This document shows, piece by piece, positions 6,051 through 10,429 of a stretch of 10,429 nt of DNA. The stretch is from NCBI GenBank assembly GCA_030672885.1, contig DAOVFN010000014.1, positions 1 through 10,429 of the forward strand. Reading direction: 5' to 3'. The stretch comes from Candidatus Aenigmatarchaeota archaeon (GTDB lineage Archaea > Aenigmatarchaeota > Aenigmatarchaeia > QMZP01). The first letter of the stretch is position 1, and the number at the start of each line of letters is the position of its first letter. The position numbers and the translations under genes are program-made. The notes under the pieces are model-generated. The model was not told the DNA's origin. It searched no databases and was given only the letters and a program-made list of their open reading frames with translations.

Positions 6051-7013
6051 ATGAACAGACACGCCCTGCCCTGCCTGGTTCTTGCACTCACGGCAGTCAT
6101 AGCCATGTCAGGATGCGTCAACACCGGTCTCCAGACCGGGAGCGGAATCACCATACAGGAATTCACCCCCGGCCTCTCAGAGATATATCCCGGGGAAGGC
6201 ATGACGTTCTTTCTCAAGTTCAAGAACATAGGCTCTGTCGAGGCCACGGATGTCTTTGCAGAGCTCCTGGGGCTTGACGAGGACTGGGCAGCCTCCAGCA
6301 GTAGCGATTCCATAGGAGGCAACATGGTTGTCAGCAACGAGGTGCTTCCCAGAGAAGCACAGTGCCAGTACACTAGTACAGGCAGCCACTTCAACCTGAA
6401 GCCCCCTGACATGACCTATGGGACCGAGGGAGAGTCTGCCACATGCACCTGGAAATACAGGGCCCCGCCCATTCCCGAGGGCTTCAGGCCCACTTATGAC
6501 ATAACAGCCAGGGTGTTCTATACCTACAGGACAGACCTTGTGAAGTCCTTTACCATGCTCTCCACAGAGGAGCTCATGAGATACAATCAGCAGGGAAGGG
6601 CCATCCCCTCAAGTACCGTGAGCTCCACAAGGTCGCCAGTGACAATAACAACCAAGGCCAGGGACCCGGTGAGGTTCTGGGGCGACTCGGTGACCTTTCC
6701 CCTTGCCATAACCTTCTCCAACACGGGCGGGGGCATGACCTGCCTCAAAGGCATGTGCAGAAAAGCCACCAGCGGGGACAGCGGATGGAACAAGCTCGAA
6801 TATTCAATAAAGGAAGTGAGCAAGGGCATCACAATTGACTGCTTCGATCATGCAGAGGAAATCGATGTGTGGCCGAACAGGGACAACACGATAATATGCG
6901 GCGTGACGGTCTCAGACCTCTCCAGCATCGTAGACCATGAGGAGAGGATTATAGGGATATCAGCCGAGTACAGCTACTTCACAGACGCTGGCGCCTCCAT
7001 AACCATACTCTAG
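6051..7013 (+). CDS. Surface lipoprotein 3 of the paralogous family
   Basis: This is a 320-residue protein. The signal peptide has R3 and H4, a hydrophobic core and the lipobox AMSGC with C22 as the predicted lipid-modified residue. The layout matches lipoprotein 2. Module one is ITIQEFTPGLSEIYPGEGMTFFLKFKNIGSVEATDV. The hinge is YDITARVFYTYRTDLVKSFTMLSTEELMRYNQQGRAI. Module two begins near SPVTITTKA with FPLAITFSNTGGG, and the C-terminal strand pair is ISAEYSYFTDAGASITIL. Additional cysteine pairs appear in both modules. The ATG at 6051 is chosen; a TTG directly before it is in frame, but the TATA spacing fits the ATG. The stop shares a CTAG with the stop of the convergent EndoQ gene. It is predicted to be membrane-anchored and extracellular; function is unknown. 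Confidence 0.78.
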   Translation: MNRHALPCLVLALTAVIAMSGCVNTGLQTGSGITIQEFTPGLSEIYPGEGMTFFLKFKNIGSVEATDVFAELLGLDEDWAASSSSDSIGGNMVVSNEVLPREAQCQYTSTGSHFNLKPPDMTYGTEGESATCTWKYRAPPIPEGFRPTYDITARVFYTYRTDLVKSFTMLSTEELMRYNQQGRAIPSSTVSSTRSPVTITTKARDPVRFWGDSVTFPLAITFSNTGGGMTCLKGMCRKATSGDSGWNKLEYSIKEVSKGITIDCFDHAEEIDVWPNRDNTIICGVTVSDLSSIVDHEERIIGISAEYSYFTDAGASITIL

Positions 7014-8272
7014 AAATCTGTTATGCTCTTCTGTCTCTTGGCGTGCACTGGCTCACCTTTTAGAGCCTCTGGCTCGCCGTCGAACAGGGGCCTGCCATAT
7101 TCTCCGTCAAATCCTGCCTGCATCCTGACCCTGCCACCCCTGACCATTGCCACGGCCTCTGCTATCCTGGGGTCCACGACCCTGGCCATCTCATCCTGCC
7201 CTGCCTCGAGCAGGACCCTGTACTCAGAGCCAAATGCCTCTATGAGCCTGTTATATGCCTGCCACACCTTCTTTGAACTGACCAGGCCTGCCCCGAGCCT
7301 GGAAGCGATTATCTCCGAGAGAGGTATAAGGCTCCTGAACGGCTTGGCCCCCTCGGGCCTGAATCCCTCCTCTCTGTCAGCCAGCTCCTCCACCCTGTGG
7401 AGCACCCCTATGGTGAGCGGCCTCCTGCACACAGGGCATATGTTCCCGGCCCTGATGGATTCCCTGGGTTCCATGCATACCTTGCATGCCCTGTGGCCGT
7501 CCAGGTGGTACTTGCCCTCTTCGGGAAAGAACTCCAGTGTCTCCGCGAGGCCCTCCCTGGTCCTGATGGCCTTGATTATGTTATCGTATGTCAGCTCCTT
7601 CATGTCAAATACCGTGGCCTCCCTCCCCAGCCTCCACGGCCATGCCGAATGGGAGTCAGAGAACGACACAAGCGCGTATTTGTCAAGACCGGACAGCCTC
7701 CAGTTCATGGCAGGATCGCTCGATAGCCCGGTCTCCAGTGCGTGTATGTGCCTGGCCTGGTCCCCAAAGCACTCCTCCACCGAGTCAAACCCGCTCTTGC
7801 TTCCGAATATACTAAACCAGGGCGTCCACACATGCGCGGGTATAATCTCAATATCCCTGGATATGGACATGAGATTCTCAGCCATTTCCATCGAGCTGAA
7901 TCCGAATATGGGCCTTCCGTCATAATCCAGCCGTCCCTTTGTTAGTAGCCACTCATTTATCTGGTCCACTACCTCAAGGCTCGGGGCCAGGATGACATGG
8001 TGGACACGTCTCCCTTTACCCCCCTGTGTGTAAATAAGGGATATCTCAACAGTGAGCATGAAATCCATGCCGTTATATCTGTATATGCCGTTGCCTTTCC
8101 CTGACAACCTTTCCTTGAGCTCGCCCAGCCACTTCGGGTGCGTGAAGTCCCCTGTTCCCAGGAGGTTCACTCCCTTTATTTTGGCGTACTTGGAAAGCTC
8201 CTCCAGGTTCGTGAATTTTGACGTGGCCCTGCTGTAGTGGCTGTGTATGTGCAGGTCAGATATTATCCGCAT
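7010..8272 (-). CDS. endoQ: Endonuclease Q (EndoQ), PHP-family repair nuclease for deaminated bases
   Basis: This 420-residue protein is close to the length of Pyrococcus EndoQ. EndoQ cuts DNA 5' to uracil, hypoxanthine, xanthine and abasic sites. The PHP metal-binding residues are visible: H8-x-H10 in SDLHIHSHYS, D42 and H45 in GTGDFTHP, E76 in TVEIS, H91/H92, H147 in IIPAHVWTPWF, and D206-x-H208 in SFSDSHSAWPWRLG. A zinc-binding module follows with C263-x2-C266 and C279-x2-C282, then the LHRVEELADR segment and a conserved AGFDGEYGRP near residues 386-395. The last seven residues, QKSITDF, fit a PCNA-interacting (PIP) box. A TATA-like box (minus strand, 8296-8305) is centred about 28 bases before the ATG, so the mRNA is probably leaderless. 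No catalytic residue seems missing. Confidence 0.93.
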   Translation of the reverse strand: MRIISDLHIHSHYSRATSKFTNLEELSKYAKIKGVNLLGTGDFTHPKWLGELKERLSGKGNGIYRYNGMDFMLTVEISLIYTQGGKGRRVHHVILAPSLEVVDQINEWLLTKGRLDYDGRPIFGFSSMEMAENLMSISRDIEIIPAHVWTPWFSIFGSKSGFDSVEECFGDQARHIHALETGLSSDPAMNWRLSGLDKYALVSFSDSHSAWPWRLGREATVFDMKELTYDNIIKAIRTREGLAETLEFFPEEGKYHLDGHRACKVCMEPRESIRAGNICPVCRRPLTIGVLHRVEELADREEGFRPEGAKPFRSLIPLSEIIASRLGAGLVSSKKVWQAYNRLIEAFGSEYRVLLEAGQDEMARVVDPRIAEAVAMVRGGRVRMQAGFDGEYGRPLFDGEPEALKGEPVHAKRQKSITDF

Positions 8273-8295
8273 ATGATGTTAATGCAAGAAACAGC

Positions 8296-8305
8296 TTATT
8301 AAATT
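8296..8305 (-). promoter_or_regulatory. TATA box of endoQ
   Basis: AATTTAATAA on the minus strand is centred about 28 bases before the EndoQ ATG, in the 46-base gap after the DUF1512 gene. EndoQ may therefore be transcribed on its own as well as by read-through from the DUF1512 gene. Confidence 0.5.
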
Positions 8306-8318
8306 CATTGGCTATGGA

Positions 8319-9497
8319 TTAGTGCTTGCCCCTTCCCTTCTTCATTTCCTTTCGGCGCCTATCGTATTTATCGACCCAGTCCGATACCTTCTTTACCGTG
8401 CTTCCGGAGTCCCCGATGCCCGAGGTGTTCCCCACACCCACGACCATGACTATGTCACCCCTTCTGGTCCTTTCCAGGCTCCTCTTCAGGGACTGCCTGA
8501 CCTTAGGCAGGGCATCCTTCACTTCTTTCCTCATGGGCATTATGGCCTCTTCCTGGCTCATCTTCACCACAATGGAATCAAGGGGTATGTTTTTCTTGAC
8601 CACAATTTCCTCTATAAGCGACCTCTCCACACCAGGCCCGCCCATGGCAACCCCAACGCCCTCGGCCAGTGAACCCGTCTCTTCACCCTCGAGCTTGGCT
8701 GCCGCATCCACTGTGATTATCCTGCTGACCTTGTGCTTCTTTATGACCTTCATCACTGCCTTGCCAGGGAAGCCTATCCTTCCCCCCGGGCCCTTGGCCT
8801 TCATTACCAGCAGAGTCCTGCCATCCATGGGAACCCTGGCCACTATCACATCATCAATACTTGTGGTCTTTGCGCTGCCTATCAGCTCTGCTGCCACAAG
8901 GGGCCCGAGCCCGTCTCCGATGGGTTCCCCCCTTGAGAGCGCCTTGGTTCCCCTGAACATGGCCTTTGCTATCTTCTCTATCATCGGGAGCTGCATCTGG
9001 AGCACCATGGCAATCTGTATGTTCTTGGTCTGCCTCACCATCTCCACATAGTGCCTCACGATTTTGGCTATCTCGTGCACTGTTATCCCGCCTGCCAAAC
9101 CCATTTCTATATTGGCCCTCTTCTCGCTGTCGAGTTTGGGAGCTACCTGCTTCACAAAGTACTCGAACCTGTCCCTCTGGTTCTTGAGCATGTGGTCGAG
9201 CTTGGGGACATATCCATAAGGATCGAGCCCCACAGGATTTATCATAAAGAACTCAAAGAACCTCTTCACCGAGTCCTTGAGCCTCTTGTCCGGCTTGCTG
9301 GATATCTGTGCGGTTATGAACTTCATTGACTTGTCTGACATGAGCTCCAGGTCGCGGGCGGTCCTCTCCAGCTTCCACATTATCTGGGAGACCATAAGCC
9401 TTGGATAGAAAAAGAAGAATACCATCAGGAACAGGAACCACACAATCCAGGAAACCCAGTCACCCCCCGGACCGAGTTGGAACATAACATACGCCAT
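8319..9497 (-). CDS. DUF1512 archaeal membrane protein
   Basis: This 392-residue protein has one N-terminal transmembrane segment (about residues 14-31, rich in W and F), then YPRLM and a large soluble part that ends in a basic tail (KKGRGKH). I recognise it as the archaea-specific DUF1512 family from its overall pattern: FFMINPVGLDPYGYVPKLDHML (83-104), ALSRGEPIGDGLGPLVA (186-202), RVPMDGRTLLVMKAKGPGGRIG (221-242), a Gly-rich EGVGVAMGGPGVE (279-291) and VVGVGNTSGIGDSG (352-365). The biochemical role is unknown; the Gly-rich loops could bind a nucleotide or another ligand, which is inference. The upstream ATG at 9497 is given. An in-frame ATG at 9485 (MFQLGPGG) fits better the spacing from a TATA-like CATATG centred near 9513. 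Confidence 0.82.
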   Translation of the reverse strand: MAYVMFQLGPGGDWVSWIVWFLFLMVFFFFYPRLMVSQIMWKLERTARDLELMSDKSMKFITAQISSKPDKRLKDSVKRFFEFFMINPVGLDPYGYVPKLDHMLKNQRDRFEYFVKQVAPKLDSEKRANIEMGLAGGITVHEIAKIVRHYVEMVRQTKNIQIAMVLQMQLPMIEKIAKAMFRGTKALSRGEPIGDGLGPLVAAELIGSAKTTSIDDVIVARVPMDGRTLLVMKAKGPGGRIGFPGKAVMKVIKKHKVSRIITVDAAAKLEGEETGSLAEGVGVAMGGPGVERSLIEEIVVKKNIPLDSIVVKMSQEEAIMPMRKEVKDALPKVRQSLKRSLERTRRGDIVMVVGVGNTSGIGDSGSTVKKVSDWVDKYDRRRKEMKKGRGKH

Positions 9498-9631
9498 AAA
9501 ACCACTGTTACATATGAACTGCTCCCTCCCTTTCGGAAGGGGCTTCCTAATTCATCGACCACAGCACACATGCCTTACATGGTCATCCAAAGGCATGCAT
9601 TCGGGCAGTCCCTGCCCCATGGAATTATAGT

Positions 9632-9717
9632 AAAGGACATAACGGATTGGAAATTGTCCTTTGCTAATAGTATCGGACATTATTCCAAAAACTTTTGTCC
9701 GATACTAGATATTGTCC
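9632..9717. promoter_or_regulatory. Operator-like array of five GGACA/TGTCC boxes
   Basis: Boxes lie at 9635 (GGACA), 9655 (TGTCC), 9675 (GGACA), 9696 (TGTCC) and 9713 (TGTCC). Start-to-start spacings are 20, 20, 21 and 17 bases, so successive boxes lie on nearly the same face of the helix, about two turns apart. The first four form two dyads with alternating orientation: AAAGGACA/TGTCCTTT (8-bp arms, 9632-9662) and TAGTATCGGACA/TGTCCGATACTA (perfect 12-bp arms, 9668-9707, 16-base spacer). The array ends just before a TATA box, as expected for binding sites of a dimeric transcription factor. The factor is unknown. Confidence 0.6.
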
Positions 9718-9723
9718 AGATAG

Positions 9724-9733
9724 CTATATAAAA
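9724..9733 (+). promoter_or_regulatory. Strong TATA box next to the box array
   Basis: CTATATAAAA is the best TATA box in this region. A rightward start would fall near 9755, giving a leader of about 80-95 bases before the downstream gene. The sequence could also work leftward, into the array, since its complement TTTTATATAG is also A/T-rich. Confidence 0.5.
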
Positions 9734-9805
9734 CATCGGCTCTCATCCCCCAGCTTTCGCAAGGGGAACTCCCGCAGATAAGGTTAAAAGCAATACCCAA
9801 CTGGG

Positions 9806-9814
9806 ATATTAATA
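9806..9814 (+). promoter_or_regulatory. Proximal TATA-like box of the last gene
   Basis: ATATTAATA is centred 25 bases before the GTG at 9835 and 40 before the ATG at 9850. It is a second, weaker candidate promoter and favours a leaderless GTG start. Confidence 0.4.
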
Positions 9815-9834
9815 CTTATCCGGCCAAATATGTA

Positions 9835-10398
9835 GTGCTTGGTGTGCTCATGTTTGACTGGAAGATACTGGCAGCGTCCTTTTCGGCATTGCTCGTGGTC
9901 TCCTCTGTCCTTGTCGGGGGATTCGGTTTTACTGACATACTCGACAAACTGAGCGACTGGATGGGGGACTCCCCACTGGGCGGCCTTGTGGTGGCCCCTG
10001 TCAGGGCGACCAAGCCAGTTACCGTGATACTCTTTCCGGAATATCTTGAGCTTCCCCTCAACGATGTCAGCTTCAGTGCGGGTGATACATGCTTCGATGA
10101 TTTCACAGGCATGCTCCACGCCAATCTCTCCTCAGGCACGCTCTCGTTCTCTCCAGGGGATACCCGGCTCAGGGTTACTGTCCCGCTTTCTGACCTCACC
10201 ATCGATGACGTAAAAATAGGCAGGCTCTCCCTGAATGACATCCGGTTTCATGTGATAAGCCACGCCCTTGACACATCAGGAGAGAATGCGTCCCTCGATG
10301 TCTATGATTTCTCAGGCAAACTGGGCATAAGCCAGAAATTCATCCGCCTGGACGGCAACGTCACTTCTGTCAGGGGGAACGGCAAGGACATAGTCTAG
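9835..10398 (+). CDS. Membrane-anchored or secreted protein of unknown function
   Basis: This is 187 residues from GTG at 9835, or 182 from the ATG at 9850 (MFDWKILAASF). One hydrophobic segment (roughly residues 10-32 of the long form) near the N-terminus acts as a signal anchor or signal peptide without a lipobox. The rest (PVTVILFPEYLELPLNDVS, LRVTVPLSDLTIDDVKIGRL, NASLDVYDFSGKLG, FIRLDGNVTSVRGNGKDIV) alternates hydrophobic and polar residues and looks all-beta. There is a single cysteine, in GDTCFDDF. I do not recognise a family. The gene stands alone on its strand after a long regulatory region with two possible promoters, so it may be a regulated product. The start is uncertain: TATA spacing favours the GTG and signal-peptide appearance favours the ATG. 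Confidence 0.65.
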   Translation: MLGVLMFDWKILAASFSALLVVSSVLVGGFGFTDILDKLSDWMGDSPLGGLVVAPVRATKPVTVILFPEYLELPLNDVSFSAGDTCFDDFTGMLHANLSSGTLSFSPGDTRLRVTVPLSDLTIDDVKIGRLSLNDIRFHVISHALDTSGENASLDVYDFSGKLGISQKFIRLDGNVTSVRGNGKDIV

Positions 10399-10429
10399 CC
10401 CATGGTCCTTGCGTTTAATGGCGTGTGAC

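Larger units (their letters stand above)
9498..9834. other. 337-base intergenic region rich in inverted repeats
   Basis: No convincing protein gene or tRNA is seen here. From left to right it holds a short hairpin (CCCTT/AAGGG, 9528-9541), an 8-bp inverted repeat (CATGCCTT 9569-9576 with AAGGCATG 9590-9597), and a 6-bp hairpin with a 3-base loop (GGGCAG 9603-9608, CTGCCC 9612-9617). Next come the GGACA/TGTCC box array with two further inverted repeats (9632-9717), a strong TATA box (9724-9733) and a second TATA-like box (9806-9814). The density of symmetry suggests regulation or a structured RNA. Confidence 0.6.

Noticed and set aside
7023..7925. 300-codon open frame on the plus strand
   Set aside because: It lies fully antisense to EndoQ, which has an intact set of family motifs. 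The frame is a by-product of the codon use of that gene, and its translation is low-complexity Ser/Pro/Leu.
8326..9051. 241-codon open frame on the plus strand
   Set aside because: Antisense to the DUF1512 gene, Ser/Thr/Pro-rich and without any recognisable domain.
9632..9717. Repeats considered as a CRISPR array
   Set aside because: The boxes are only 5-12 bases, alternate in orientation and have no constant long repeat or spacers; an operator array fits better.
9498..9834. tRNA or other known RNA gene in the long intergenic region
   Set aside because: No cloverleaf, CCA-like end or conserved T-loop could be found by eye; the hairpins do not match a known archaeal RNA.

Overview
The window looks archaeal. 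Almost every gene has an A/T-rich TATA-like box about 25-34 bases before its start codon and no Shine-Dalgarno motif, which fits mostly leaderless or near-leaderless mRNAs. The protein set points the same way: endonuclease Q, a DUF1512 membrane protein, a stand-alone FMN glutamate synthase domain, a class III (pilin-type) signal peptide and lipobox proteins. Heavy use of AGG/AGA arginine and ATA isoleucine codons is also visible. A DPANN or uncultivated euryarchaeal lineage is my guess from gene content; the sequence alone does not settle it.

Layout. (1) Positions 1-1178, minus strand: an AbiE-type (type IV) toxin-antitoxin pair, with the AbiEi regulator overlapping an AbiEii nucleotidyltransferase that runs off the left edge. 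(2) 1327-3211: a TrkA-like RCK/NAD-binding protein and an FMN glutamate-synthase-like protein, divergent across 46 bp. (3) 3290-7013: a cell-surface island with one pilin-like protein (minus strand) facing away from three successive paralogous lipoproteins (plus strand). The second lipoprotein has a repeat-bearing leader containing a possible 28-codon upstream ORF. (4) 7010-9497, minus strand: endonuclease Q, with a C-terminal PCNA-binding motif, preceded by a DUF1512 membrane protein. (5) 9498-9834: an intergenic region dense in inverted repeats, including five GGACA/TGTCC boxes at about two-helical-turn spacing in front of a strong TATA box. (6) 9835-10398: a membrane-anchored or secreted protein of unknown function.

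How they fit together. AbiEi/AbiEii are a self-contained regulatory/toxin module. The pilin-like and lipoprotein genes are best read as co-located envelope components. EndoQ is a DNA-repair nuclease for deaminated bases, probably recruited by PCNA. TrkA-like and GltB-like are housekeeping-type genes without their usual partners in view. The best candidates for something undescribed are the operator-like array at 9632-9717, the upstream ORF and repeats before the second lipoprotein, and the lipoprotein family itself. I see no tRNA, rRNA, CRISPR array or transposase.
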